Shown here in pieces: positions 24,769 to 32,987 of a stretch of 40,162 nt of DNA. The stretch's first letter is position 1, and each line of letters starts with the position of its first letter. The notes beneath the pieces were generated by a model, which worked only from the letters and a program-made list of their open reading frames with translations, was not told the origin of the DNA and did no database searches. Both the position numbers and the translations under genes were made by a program. This stretch comes from an uncultured Sulfitobacter sp. (GTDB taxonomy: Bacteria > Pseudomonadota > Alphaproteobacteria > Rhodobacterales > Rhodobacteraceae), in contig CALKXT010000014.1 of NCBI GenBank assembly GCA_938003685.1, forward strand, positions 1-40,162, read 5' to 3'.

Positions 24769-26454
24769 ATGGCACATGACGGTCAGGATATGACAATGCA
24801 AACCCCTATTGTACTGGATGATTTACTCGGATTGAGCGCAGCGGCCCTCCCCCCTGTTGATGCCGTTCTGGAAAAGGCTCTCACATCTGTTCGTGCCTTG
24901 GTCACTGCTGATGGCCGCATCTCTGCTTCACTTATCGAGGACAATCAAACAGCCGCACATGGGCTTGCTTGGCTCGCCACATACGCACAGGCCCTGCGCC
25001 AGATGCAGGCATGGGCGGAACGCCTAAAAGCAGATGGTCGCTTTGGTGAAACCGAACAGTTGCTTCACCAAATCGGCTTTGGTGAATACCTTTGGCAGAT
25101 CTATGGCGGCATCCAGATGAACCAAGGCGAAGTTGTGCGCCTTCAGGACATGGGCTTGAGCCAAAAAGACCAAGGCGCGTTGATGAACCCGGCGGTCATG
25201 ACCCTGACCCAATCGGGTAATACACAGGCCGCCCGCACGCGGCTGGTTGAATTGATGCAGGAACATTCCGCCAATGTCACCGTCGGTGCCAGCGGCTTGG
25301 ACGAAGAACTCGAAATGATTCGCGAACAGTTTCGCCGCTATGCGGTCGAAAAGGTCGAACCACACGCGCATGATTGGCACCTCAAGGATGAACTCATCCC
25401 GATCGAAGTGATCAATGAGTTGGCCGAGATGGGCGTCTTTGGCCTGACCATTCCAGAAGATCACGGCGGCCTTGGCCTGTCTAAGGCATCCATGGTTGTG
25501 GTCAGCGAAGAACTCAGCCGGGGTTACATCGGTGTCGGCTCTCTCGCAACCCGCTCTGAAATCGCGGCTGAACTCATCCTTTGCGGCGGTACAGACGCGC
25601 AAAAGGAACAGTGGTTACCGGGGCTGGCTAGTGGTGAAATCCTGCCAACGGCGGTCTTTACAGAGCCAAACACAGGCTCTGATCTGGGTGCCCTGCGTAC
25701 CCGCGCGGTCAAGGACGGCGACGATTACAAAGTCACAGGTAACAAGACATGGATCACACACGCCGCCCGCACCCATGTAATGACCTTGCTGGCGCGCACC
25801 GATCCGGACACGACAAACCACAAAGGCCTGTCGATGTTTCTGGCCGAAAAGACGCCCGGCGATGACGCAACACCCTTTCCCACCCCCGGTATGACGGGCG
25901 GTGAAATTGAGGTACTCGGCTATCGTGGCATGAAGGAATACGAACTCGCCTTTGATGGATTCGCAGTCAAAGGTGAAAACCTTCTGGGTGGTGAAGAGGG
26001 CAAAGGCTTCAAGCAATTGATGGAAACCTTCGAATCCGCGCGCATCCAAACAGCAGCACGCGCTGTGGGCGTGGGCCAATCCGCTCTCGATATCTCGATG
26101 CAATACGCAATTGATCGCAAACAGTTCGGCAAGGCGTTAATCAACTTTCCACGCGTTTCAGGCAAGTTGGCGATGATGGCCGTCGAACTGATGATCGCCC
26201 GCCAATTGACCTATTTCAGTGCATGGGAAAAAGACCATGGCCGCCGCTGCGACCTTGAGGCAGGCATGGCCAAACTGCTGGGTGCGCGGGTCGCATGGGC
26301 GGCCGCCGACAACGGCTTGCAAATTCACGGCGGCAACGGGTTTGCGCTGGAATATAAAATCAGCCGCGTCTTATGTGACGCCCGCATCCTCAATATCTTT
26401 GAAGGTGCTGCTGAAATTCAGGCGCAGGTCATCGCCCGGCGCTTGTTGGGGTAA
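24769..26454 (+). CDS. mcd: (2S)-methylsuccinyl-CoA dehydrogenase
   Basis: Flavin-dependent oxidation of (2S)-methylsuccinyl-CoA to mesaconyl-CoA in the ethylmalonyl-CoA pathway, with ETF as electron acceptor. The product is 561 residues, far longer than a 380-residue acyl-CoA dehydrogenase, because of a ~150-residue N-terminal extension typical of Mcd. The dehydrogenase core begins near residue 175. It shows TAVFTEPNTGSDLGALRTRA, WITHAARTHVMTLLARTDP, DRKQFGKALINF and HGGNGFALEYKISRVLCDAR. Glu545 in IFEGAAEIQ occupies the catalytic base position. The ATG at 24769 follows AAGG; the frame extends to 24691 without family support. ETF genes lie in the same window; ccr and ecm do not. Confidence 0.9.
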   Translation: MAHDGQDMTMQTPIVLDDLLGLSAAALPPVDAVLEKALTSVRALVTADGRISASLIEDNQTAAHGLAWLATYAQALRQMQAWAERLKADGRFGETEQLLHQIGFGEYLWQIYGGIQMNQGEVVRLQDMGLSQKDQGALMNPAVMTLTQSGNTQAARTRLVELMQEHSANVTVGASGLDEELEMIREQFRRYAVEKVEPHAHDWHLKDELIPIEVINELAEMGVFGLTIPEDHGGLGLSKASMVVVSEELSRGYIGVGSLATRSEIAAELILCGGTDAQKEQWLPGLASGEILPTAVFTEPNTGSDLGALRTRAVKDGDDYKVTGNKTWITHAARTHVMTLLARTDPDTTNHKGLSMFLAEKTPGDDATPFPTPGMTGGEIEVLGYRGMKEYELAFDGFAVKGENLLGGEEGKGFKQLMETFESARIQTAARAVGVGQSALDISMQYAIDRKQFGKALINFPRVSGKLAMMAVELMIARQLTYFSAWEKDHGRRCDLEAGMAKLLGARVAWAAADNGLQIHGGNGFALEYKISRVLCDARILNIFEGAAEIQAQVIARRLLG

Positions 26455-26459
26455 ACCAC

Positions 26460-26487
26460 TGCCCTTGCCTCATTAGAGGCAAGGGCA
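26460..26487. promoter_or_regulatory. Perfect 12-base inverted repeat between mcd and the TetR gene
   Basis: TGCCCTTGCCTC (26460-26471) and GAGGCAAGGGCA (26476-26487) are exactly complementary around an ATTA centre. It starts five bases after the mcd stop and ends 13 bases before the TetR ATG. There is no T run, so a simple intrinsic terminator is not convincing; an operator for the TetR protein, an RNA stabiliser or an attenuator all fit. Confidence 0.6.
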
Positions 26488-26500
26488 TATCCAGCGATCT

Positions 26501-27028
26501 ATGAATACCCCTCGACTAACTCCAGACCATTGGCTGACTGCCGGATTTGACGCACTACAGCGGCTCGGCCCTCAATCGTTGGCAGCAGAACCTTTGGCGC
26601 GCCAACTGGGCACGACCAAAGGGTCATTCTATTGGCATTTCAAAGATGTGCCTGCCTTTCATACCGCCCTTATTATGTCATGGCGTGACGCAACCATTAC
26701 GCACATGGTGACGCAGCTTGAACAAAGCGGCAGTGCGGACCAGCGTTTGCGCAGTTTTGGCGCGCAGTTGCTGGATGATCCTATTGAACCCAGTTTTCGT
26801 GTATGGGCGCAAACGAACAGGGATGTTGCAAAAGCCTTGCGCGACGTCGACGCCCAACGCCTCACATATCTGGCCACACTTTTGCGCCAATTGGGCTTGA
26901 GCAACGCAGACTTTGCCCATGCCGTGCTGGCGACACTGGTTGGATTACCGCAAATTTCAGCAGACAACCGCGCCCAACAATCAGCTGCATTCAACACATT
27001 GGTTGATACGGTTCTGGCACTTTCATAA
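26501..27028 (+). CDS. TetR/AcrR-family regulator
   Basis: Repressor-like protein of 175 residues. The N-terminal HTH (about residues 9-55) reads LTAGFDALQRLGPQSLAAEP, then LARQLGTTKGSFYWHFKD, the classic TetR pattern. The helical C-terminal domain would bind an unknown ligand. No clear Shine-Dalgarno precedes the ATG at 26501; the only purine run, AAGGG at 26481-26485, belongs to the inverted repeat upstream. It follows mcd by 46 bases and precedes the META-domain lipoprotein by 17, all on the same strand. Autoregulation or control of mcd are plausible but unproven. Confidence 0.9.
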   Translation: MNTPRLTPDHWLTAGFDALQRLGPQSLAAEPLARQLGTTKGSFYWHFKDVPAFHTALIMSWRDATITHMVTQLEQSGSADQRLRSFGAQLLDDPIEPSFRVWAQTNRDVAKALRDVDAQRLTYLATLLRQLGLSNADFAHAVLATLVGLPQISADNRAQQSAAFNTLVDTVLALS

Positions 27029-27045
27029 ACAAAGGTGGATTTATT

Positions 27046-27438
27046 ATGCGTCTGTCTCTTTGCCTGATACTACCCCTGCTGATCGCTGCGTGCAAAAAAG
27101 ACGAAACTGTGCGCGCCTATGGGGGTGCCGACAAAGAATGGCGCCTCGCTGAACTCAATGAACAGCCGTTTGAGGCCAGTGCAACACTGACATTTCCCGA
27201 AACATACCGCATCGCGGGCAACGCCCCCTGTAACAGCTACAACGCATCGATGAGCGTTCCTTACCCATGGTTTGAAGCTGGACCCATTGCAGCAACCAAA
27301 CGTGCCTGCCCTGACCTAAATGCTGAGGCTACATTTTTCAAAGCCTTGGCTGCTGCAACCTTGTCTGAGGTGCAGGGTAACTTTCTGATCCTGTCCAACA
27401 CGGACGGGTTGAGCATGGTGTTTACCGCTGCCGACTAA
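27046..27438 (+). CDS. META-domain (HslJ-like) lipoprotein
   Basis: Protein of 130 residues. The signal [16 protein letters not shown] ends in the lipobox LIAAC, so Cys16 is lipidated. The mature part matches the META/HslJ domain: [20 protein letters not shown], then [12 protein letters not shown] (the G-x-x-x-C-N-x-Y/F-x-A motif), [20 protein letters not shown] and [13 protein letters not shown]. The usual TRMAC core is seen here as TKRAC. META proteins are outer-envelope proteins, sometimes linked to heat or antibiotic stress. AAAGGTGG at 27031-27038 precedes the ATG. The last 17 bases overlap the convergent recO gene. Confidence 0.9.
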   Translation: MRLSLCLILPLLIAACKKDETVRAYGGADKEWRLAELNEQPFEASATLTFPETYRIAGNAPCNSYNASMSVPYPWFEAGPIAATKRACPDLNAEATFFKALAAATLSEVQGNFLILSNTDGLSMVFTAAD

Positions 27439-28147
27439 ACGCCTCAACAAAACGCGCCCGCGCTTCTGGCAATGGCTTGCCGCCTAAATCCTGTGCCAGA
27501 TGCGATTTCAGGAAATACCCGGTGGTCACAAACCCCTGCGCAATATCTGCATCAGACGGCTCACCTACACCGCGCAGCACAGCGGGCAAAGGCAACAACC
27601 GATCCGCCCATTCCCCCGCCCCTTGCGCCGACACAGCGCGGCCTGATTTAGGCGACACATAGCACAAACCTTCGGTCGCACCCGTCACCGCACAGGCCGA
27701 CAGATCAAGCGCATAGCCCATTTCCTCCAACAGCCCCATTTCCCATTGCAAATATGCCAACGGCCAAACGTCTGACTGCCCCAAAAGGTCCAACAAGACC
27801 TGCGTGCGTTCATAAAGCGGCAGATGCGGCTCACGCTCTGGCAAGCAAAATGACAGCAATGCCGTGACGGTATTGAGCCCTGCCAGTGCCAACCGATCAC
27901 TCATCGCGACCGCCGCACGGCTACGCACAGGTTCCACACTAAAGCTGCCGATGTGATCCTCAAGCCGCGCGCGCCAAACGACGTCTAGCTGGGCACCCGG
28001 TTGTAATATGGGTGCAATCTTGCGGCTGGTGCCACCCCGCACCACACCTGCATGACGCCCTTGGGTCGGTGTGAACATTTCAATAATCGACGACGTTTCG
28101 CCATGTTTGCGCGCGCTCAGCAATATCCCCTGATCGCGCCACTCCAT
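27422..28147 (-). CDS. recO: DNA repair protein RecO
   Basis: RecF-pathway recombination mediator that helps load RecA on SSB-coated DNA. The 241-residue product starts with the OB-fold segment [20 protein letters not shown] and has [13 protein letters not shown]. The helical part carries [19 protein letters not shown] and the C-terminal [20 protein letters not shown] block. A CAVTG segment stands where some RecO proteins have a zinc cluster; only one or two Cys are present, so no zinc site. It ends the lepB-rnc-era-DUF1491-recO run. Its ATG touches the DUF1491 stop (TGATG). Confidence 0.95.
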   Translation of the reverse strand: MEWRDQGILLSARKHGETSSIIEMFTPTQGRHAGVVRGGTSRKIAPILQPGAQLDVVWRARLEDHIGSFSVEPVRSRAAVAMSDRLALAGLNTVTALLSFCLPEREPHLPLYERTQVLLDLLGQSDVWPLAYLQWEMGLLEEMGYALDLSACAVTGATEGLCYVSPKSGRAVSAQGAGEWADRLLPLPAVLRGVGEPSDADIAQGFVTTGYFLKSHLAQDLGGKPLPEARARFVEAFSRQR

Positions 28148-28476
28148 CAGCTTAACCCATCCTCATCCAACAAATGACGCCCTGCACGATCTTCGACCTC
28201 GATCACCCATAAGTCACGATCAAACCCGCACTGCCGCGTCACGGCCTCATCAACATCGCGCTCAACACCACTGGTCAATTCGACCCAGCGTCGATCCCCC
28301 GTCATCAGATCAAAGGAGCGTTGAAACAGAACAGCCTGCCCGTCCAAAGTGTTGAGTTTTACCAAAACAGCGCCGCCTGTATCGTCCCCATGCGCGACAA
28401 CAAATGCTGGAATATCCTGAAACCGCAACCGCGCCAAATAGGCATCAACCCAAAATCGCGCGGTCAGACGGGCCAT
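28147..28476 (-). CDS. DUF1491 family protein
   Basis: Small protein of 109 residues starting [18 protein letters not shown], the typical start of the alphaproteobacterial DUF1491 family, and containing [18 protein letters not shown] text (here [18 protein letters not shown]) and [17 protein letters not shown] near the end. The ATG at 28476 follows GGGGGCGGT; a longer frame to 28509 is not family-like. Position between era and recO is conserved in Rhodobacterales and relatives. Function is not known. Confidence 0.9.
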   Translation of the reverse strand: MARLTARFWVDAYLARLRFQDIPAFVVAHGDDTGGAVLVKLNTLDGQAVLFQRSFDLMTGDRRWVELTSGVERDVDEAVTRQCGFDRDLWVIEVEDRAGRHLLDEDGLS

Positions 28477-28536
28477 ACCGCCCCCAATTTCATTGTTCCA
28501 AAAATACACCCTTTTGGTGCAGCCTCAATCAAAGCC

Positions 28537-29463
28537 TCAGTCGTTGCCATCTTTGAAATCCAGCCCCATTTCAGAATAACGCTCGGATTCTTCCAGCCAA
28601 TTTGGCCGCACTTTAACCTGCAAAAATAGATGCACACGACGACCCAAGAACTCTTCTAGCTCTTCACGCGCGGCTTTGCTCACACCTTTGATGGTCTCAC
28701 CCTTGTTGCCGAGAACAATGCCCTTATGACCATCACGGATCACATAGATAAGCTGATCAATCCGCGCTGTACCATCTTCACGTTCTTCCCAGTTTTCGGT
28801 CTCAACGGTCAATTGGTACGGCAATTCTTGGTGTAAACGCAGTGTCAGCTTTTCGCGGGTCATCTCAGCGGCAATCATCCGCATCGGTAAATCCGCGATC
28901 TGATCCTCAGGGTACAACCAAGGCCCCGTCGGCACCTCATGCGCCAGCCATTTGCGCAGGGCATCAACACCGTGACCACGTTCCGCTGAAATCATGAAGG
29001 TCTCTGCAAAGGCAAAGCGCTCGTTTAATTTCTGGCTCAATCCCAGCAGTACGGGTGCCTCAACACGATCAATCTTGTTGATCGCAAGCGCCACTTTGCG
29101 GCCCTTCTCAATGTTAGCCAACCCTTCAAGAATACGCTCAACACCTTCGCTCACGCCGCGATGTGCTTCGACCAGCAACACCACAACATCCGCGTCCGCA
29201 GCGCCACCCCAAGCAGCCGCGACCATGGCACGGTCCAAACGACGGCGCGGTTGAAACAGGCCCGGTGTATCGACAAAAACGATCTGCGCCTCACCTTCCA
29301 TCGCAACACCGCGAATACGTGCGCGGGTGGTTTGAACCTTGTGGGTCACAATGCTGACTTTGGCCCCAACCATTCGATTTAGTAGGGTTGATTTACCTGC
29401 ATTAGGTTCCCCGATCAGGGCAACAAATCCAGCCCGCGTGTTCGCAGAAGGTTCTGTGGTCAT
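28537..29463 (-). CDS. era: GTPase Era
   Basis: Ras-like GTPase needed for 16S rRNA maturation and 30S assembly. The 308-residue product has G1 GEPNAGKS at residues 18-25, G3 DTPG in [15 protein letters not shown], and G4 NKID in [10 protein letters not shown]. The C-terminal KH domain includes [20 protein letters not shown], the GxxG loop that binds the anti-Shine-Dalgarno end of 16S rRNA. The Era-specific switch text [11 protein letters not shown] is present. Its ATG overlaps the rnc stop (ATGA at 29460-29463). Confidence 0.98.
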   Translation of the reverse strand: MTTEPSANTRAGFVALIGEPNAGKSTLLNRMVGAKVSIVTHKVQTTRARIRGVAMEGEAQIVFVDTPGLFQPRRRLDRAMVAAAWGGAADADVVVLLVEAHRGVSEGVERILEGLANIEKGRKVALAINKIDRVEAPVLLGLSQKLNERFAFAETFMISAERGHGVDALRKWLAHEVPTGPWLYPEDQIADLPMRMIAAEMTREKLTLRLHQELPYQLTVETENWEEREDGTARIDQLIYVIRDGHKGIVLGNKGETIKGVSKAAREELEEFLGRRVHLFLQVKVRPNWLEESERYSEMGLDFKDGND

Positions 29464-30146
29464 GTGTCATTCTCCAACTGCGCCATCAATGTCGATGCGG
29501 CGGCCTGTTCTGCATTTCTTTTTGAATTTGCGGTCGCGGCGGCCTCTTGGCCGCTTTCAAGCTGTGCCGTAATCGTAAAGACTGGTGCGTGATCTGGTCC
29601 ACTGCGATCCGTTTGCACGTACTTTGGTGGGTTCAGCCCGCGGGCTTGCGCCCATTCCTGTAGCGCCGTCTTAGCGTCGCGCGCGTCTTCTTTAACAGTC
29701 GTAACACGATTGCCCCAAAGCCGCAGCACCATATCGCGGGCCGCATCAAACCCACCATCCAAATAAACGGCAGCAATAACCGCCTCAATCGCGTCACCCA
29801 ACAAGGCTTGCTTGCGTCGCCCACCTGATATCATCTCGGAACGACCCAGTTTAAGAACCTGCCCCAAATCAATCTCACGTGCGACATCCGCACAGGTTTC
29901 CTTGCGCACCAGTGCATTAAAACGCGGTGCCAGCTGACCTTCGGTGGCACGTGTGTCCAGCGCCAACAGCGCTTCTGCCATGACCAACCCCAACACTCGG
30001 TCGCCCAAAAACTCAAGCCGCTGATTATCGTCGCGATTTGCTGATGACATCGACGCATGCGTTACGGCGCGATTCAGCAGTTCAGGCGTGGCAAAGTGAT
30101 GCCCAATGCGCCCTTCAAATACCTTAAGATCACCGCTTAACTTCAT
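29460..30146 (-). CDS. rnc: Ribonuclease III
   Basis: Double-strand-specific endoribonuclease that processes rRNA precursors and many mRNAs. The 228-residue product has the catalytic signature [11 protein letters not shown] (Glu45, Asp49), the second acidic block [16 protein letters not shown], and a C-terminal double-stranded-RNA-binding domain from about residue 155 ([15 protein letters not shown] to the [14 protein letters not shown] end). It overlaps lepB by four bases upstream and era by four bases downstream, so all three are translationally coupled. Confidence 0.98.
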   Translation of the reverse strand: MKLSGDLKVFEGRIGHHFATPELLNRAVTHASMSSANRDDNQRLEFLGDRVLGLVMAEALLALDTRATEGQLAPRFNALVRKETCADVAREIDLGQVLKLGRSEMISGGRRKQALLGDAIEAVIAAVYLDGGFDAARDMVLRLWGNRVTTVKEDARDAKTALQEWAQARGLNPPKYVQTDRSGPDHAPVFTITAQLESGQEAAATANSKRNAEQAAASTLMAQLENDT

Positions 30147-30979
30147 TTGACAGCTTTAAAGAACCGGTCACTGCGCCATGTCCAGAAATACAGCATCGAA
30201 CGCCCCGCCGAACTAAACATTATCCGGTCTGCGCGACCAATTAGGTTTTCATATGGAACAAACCCAACGCCACCCGCCTGCTGCGCTAAACGGCTGTCAG
30301 CAGAATTATCGCGGTTGTCACCCATAAAAAAGAAATGACCTTCGGGTACAGAATAGATGCCTGTACGGTCGGACTGCTGGTCACTGATGTTCAAAACCGC
30401 GTATTCAACACCATTTGGCAGAGTTTCGATCTGACGTGACTTGTCACACTGACCGCCTGCACCAACCGGACCGTTTTCACAACGTGGCCGCAATCCCTGT
30501 GGTCCTTGTGGGGTCATAATCTCTTCGAACTGGCCGGCATCCTGCAACCCGACAGGTTCACCATTGATATGAAGAACACCTGCTTTGACTTGAACCGTGT
30601 CACCGGACAAACCGATCAAGCGTTTGATGTAATCATGCCCCGATACCGGATGACGGAACACAACAACATCACCGCGCTCAGGCTCACCCCCAAACAGACG
30701 TGTGTTGTCGCCGTCAAACACACCACAGATATCTTCGGCATCTACGTTAAGGCCAACCGCTGGAATTTTCAGTGTTGGGCAGGACGCATAAGAATAGCCA
30801 TAGACCATCTTATTCACGAACAGAAAATCGCCAATCAACAATGTTTCTTTCATTGACCCTGACGGAATCCAAAATGGCTGAAAGAACAAGGTGCGGAACG
30901 CGCCGGCAATAAGCAAAGCCCAGGCAATTGTCTTGATTGTTTCGACAATCGCGTTGCCGGTCTTTTCTTTAGCGGCCAT
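30143..30979 (-). CDS. lepB: Signal peptidase I
   Basis: Cleaves Sec and Tat signal peptides at the periplasmic face. The 278-residue product has a single N-terminal membrane segment (about residues 12-33), the catalytic Ser42 in PSGSMKETL, the catalytic Lys119 in [13 protein letters not shown], and the box [11 protein letters not shown]. An insert with [16 protein letters not shown] carries two Cys that may form a disulfide. I chose the ATG at 30979 because GGAG precedes it; a start at 30991 has none. A 109-base spacer upstream to acpS may hold a promoter. Confidence 0.97.
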   Translation of the reverse strand: MAAKEKTGNAIVETIKTIAWALLIAGAFRTLFFQPFWIPSGSMKETLLIGDFLFVNKMVYGYSYASCPTLKIPAVGLNVDAEDICGVFDGDNTRLFGGEPERGDVVVFRHPVSGHDYIKRLIGLSGDTVQVKAGVLHINGEPVGLQDAGQFEEIMTPQGPQGLRPRCENGPVGAGGQCDKSRQIETLPNGVEYAVLNISDQQSDRTGIYSVPEGHFFFMGDNRDNSADSRLAQQAGGVGFVPYENLIGRADRIMFSSAGRSMLYFWTWRSDRFFKAVK

Positions 30980-31088
30980 GCGGCGCTCCATCTGGTTCAG
31001 GTTAGGCTAATTAGGTTTGGGGTTACATGCGGGCGGGCGACGGTACTGTCAAGCGTGGGGCATATTTGCATGACGTCAGTTCGCCTAT

Positions 31089-31496
31089 TTAGAGGTCTGA
31101 TTTTGGTCGCGCTTCGATCATCACGAATGCCTGCGCCCAAGGGTGATCATCCGTAAGTGTGACGTGAATGAACGCTTCATGGCCTGGTGGTGTCATGGTT
31201 GCCAACCGTTCGGCGGCCCATCCGGTGACATGCATAACGGGTTGCCCTGTGCGCAAGTTACTCACAGCCATATCTCGCCACGAAATACCCATCCGCAAAC
31301 CAGTGCCAAGCGCCTTTGAACACGCCTCTTTCGCAGCCCAGCGTTTTGCATAGGTTCCCGCCACATCACGGCGGCGTTCGGATTTGCGTTGTTCGACTTC
31401 TGTGAACACCCGGTTGCGAAACCGATCTCCAAAGCGATCAAGCGTACCTTGGATGCGTTCAATATTCGCCAGATCTGTACCAATGCCTAAAATCAT
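31089..31496 (-). CDS. acpS: Holo-[acyl-carrier-protein] synthase
   Basis: Transfers 4'-phosphopantetheine from CoA to apo-ACP. The 135-residue product has the two AcpS metal-binding motifs: [12 protein letters not shown] with Asp8, and [16 protein letters not shown] with Glu57. The C-terminal strand [19 protein letters not shown] is also typical. It lies three bases after the Dabb-domain gene. In E. coli and most proteobacteria pdxJ directly precedes acpS; here the Dabb and periplasmic protein genes occupy that place. Confidence 0.96.
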   Translation of the reverse strand: MILGIGTDLANIERIQGTLDRFGDRFRNRVFTEVEQRKSERRRDVAGTYAKRWAAKEACSKALGTGLRMGISWRDMAVSNLRTGQPVMHVTGWAAERLATMTPPGHEAFIHVTLTDDHPWAQAFVMIEARPKSDL

Positions 31497-31499
31497 AGG

Positions 31500-31811
31500 C
31501 TATTCACGATCCTTTAGATCAAAAACGGAAATCTTTTCGCTGCCGCCGCATAAGGCAACCAAGCGCCCACCCAATAATTTGTGTTCAGGATGTTGCGCAT
31601 AGTTTTCCAAGGCCACCGCATCGTCAAAATCAATCGTGAACCCATAGGGAAATTCTGGCGTTTTGCCTTCCAGGTCAATGTTTTCGCCTGCCAGAAAGTG
31701 GCAACAACCGGGCAAACGCCCAACTAAGGCATCAAGGGCTTGCATAACCTCACGCAGTTCCAGTGCATCGTGACCATCCGATAAACCAAGCATCACACAA
31801 TGTCGGATCAT
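31500..31811 (-). CDS. Dabb-domain (stress-responsive A/B barrel) protein
   Basis: Protein of 103 residues with the dimeric alpha/beta-barrel pattern: MIRHCVMLGLSDGHDALELR, then a helix (EVMQALDALVGRLPG), FPYGFTIDFDDAVALENYAQ and HPEHKLLG. Members include plant stress proteins and small bacterial monooxygenase-like or cyclase-like enzymes, and the catalytic role, if any, is unclear. The ATG at 31811 overlaps the stop of the upstream gene (ATGA at 31808-31811); the frame open to 31877 would lie inside that gene. Confidence 0.88.
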   Translation of the reverse strand: MIRHCVMLGLSDGHDALELREVMQALDALVGRLPGCCHFLAGENIDLEGKTPEFPYGFTIDFDDAVALENYAQHPEHKLLGGRLVALCGGSEKISVFDLKDRE

Positions 31812-32245
31812 TGGATTCTCACGGCTTTTAAGCTGCCAAAGTCGATGCGCCAGCGCGTCGGGACTGTTGGGCAACATCGCGGATCATTTGGTCCGGGCAA
31901 AGTGGTCGTTACATCCACTGAGCTTTGGGAAAAAGCTGCATCCCGAGGGCTTTGTCCATACATGCCATCCACTTCACCTGCAAAAGACCACCCATTTGCC
32001 TGACGCACAAACACACCTGTCGCAATGCCAGTGTTGCCCGCAGATCCCGGTATGTATTCGTAGACAACGCCAATCGCAGTTGTAGCAACTGTGGGGACGG
32101 GTGCGTTGGGCAGCCAAAAAGACGCCTCTGCTGTACCAGAATCTGTTAGGCTTTGGAAAAGCAAGCGATCCAAATCACCCCAATCCTGCGCAAGAGTGGC
32201 GGATGGCAAAAGTGTTAGCACAAATACAAACAACCAATGTTTCAT
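31808..32245 (-). CDS. Small periplasmic protein, unassigned
   Basis: Protein of 145 residues with a clear signal peptide: MKHWLFVFVLTLLPSATLAQ with likely cleavage after ALA. The mature part has ATGVFVRQANGWSFAGEVDG and a C-terminal NDPRCCPTVPTRWRIDFG. The DPxCCP-like motif recalls the LppP/LprE family of secreted proteins, but I would not assign it. GGAGG lies seven bases before the ATG. It overlaps the Dabb gene start by four bases and follows DUF2062 by 33 bases. The paired Cys may form a disulfide or bind metal. Confidence 0.78.
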   Translation of the reverse strand: MKHWLFVFVLTLLPSATLAQDWGDLDRLLFQSLTDSGTAEASFWLPNAPVPTVATTAIGVVYEYIPGSAGNTGIATGVFVRQANGWSFAGEVDGMYGQSPRDAAFSQSSVDVTTTLPGPNDPRCCPTVPTRWRIDFGSLKAVRIQ

Positions 32246-32278
32246 CTCAGTCCCTCCAAAACATCGTGATCTATAGGC

Positions 32279-32935
32279 TTAGTCGGCCTTTCGCTTGGCC
32301 TCAGCCTTGGCTGCGGCCTTTCTCTTTAAGGCTTCGAACTTGGCTTTGATCATCCCTTTGCGCCGCTTCTGATAGGCGCGCAACAGGGGCACCATTAAGT
32401 AATACGCGACCGATGCGCACAAGATACCCGGCAGGATGCCTCCGATCAGATAGGGATAAAACACCTCACGCACAAAAACCGTAATCCCGGCCCAATCCAT
32501 TTCAGCATCCGTGAAAATCGCAACAAAATTGAACCAAAGATCACTGCCAGCATCCGCAAACTTCCCTCCAAACGAACGATGCGCGCTTTCATCCATCTGG
32601 GTGCCTAAAATCCAATGCCCCGTCTGAAGCGACGCGACACCAATTGGCACATAGGTCAAAGGGTTACCAAAGAACGTCGCCATCAAAGCCGCCAATAGAT
32701 TGCCCTGCATCGTGCGCGATACCGCAGCAGCGACGATAAAGTGCAATCCATAAAACGGTGTGAATGTTGTGAAAACCCCGGCCCAAATACCACGTGCAAT
32801 GCGTTCCGGGCTGTCCGGTAGTCGACGCATCCGGTGCTTCACATAATGAAACGCACGTGTCCAACCACCGCGCGGCCACAGGAACTCTGCTATCGCGCGC
32901 AATGCTGGTTTTGGATCGCGGCGTTTGAAAATCAA
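32279..32935 (-). CDS. DUF2062 membrane protein
   Basis: Membrane protein of 218 residues. The DUF2062 core shows GIWAGVFTTFTPFYGLHFIV and MATFFGNPLTYVPIGVASLQ (the FxGNPxT motif), followed by a further hydrophobic segment near residues 165-185 and a basic Lys/Ala-rich C-terminal tail. The frame has no ATG near the expected start; the family-like MIFKRRD begins at a TTG (32935), with GGGCAG about nine bases ahead. It is 52 bases after rsh on the same strand. Location beside rsh is common in Rhodobacterales. Function unknown, sometimes linked to glycan or polysaccharide loci. Confidence 0.88.
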   Translation of the reverse strand: MIFKRRDPKPALRAIAEFLWPRGGWTRAFHYVKHRMRRLPDSPERIARGIWAGVFTTFTPFYGLHFIVAAAVSRTMQGNLLAALMATFFGNPLTYVPIGVASLQTGHWILGTQMDESAHRSFGGKFADAGSDLWFNFVAIFTDAEMDWAGITVFVREVFYPYLIGGILPGILCASVAYYLMVPLLRAYQKRRKGMIKAKFEALKRKAAAKAEAKRKAD

Positions 32936-32987
32936 CTATCACTGCCCAGTTTGGTGTTACATCTGCCCCAACGGGCGTCTTATCCGT

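Noticed and set aside
30980-31088. Possible tRNA or small RNA between lepB and acpS
   Set aside because: I see no cloverleaf, terminator or conserved RNA motif; it is probably the lepB promoter region.
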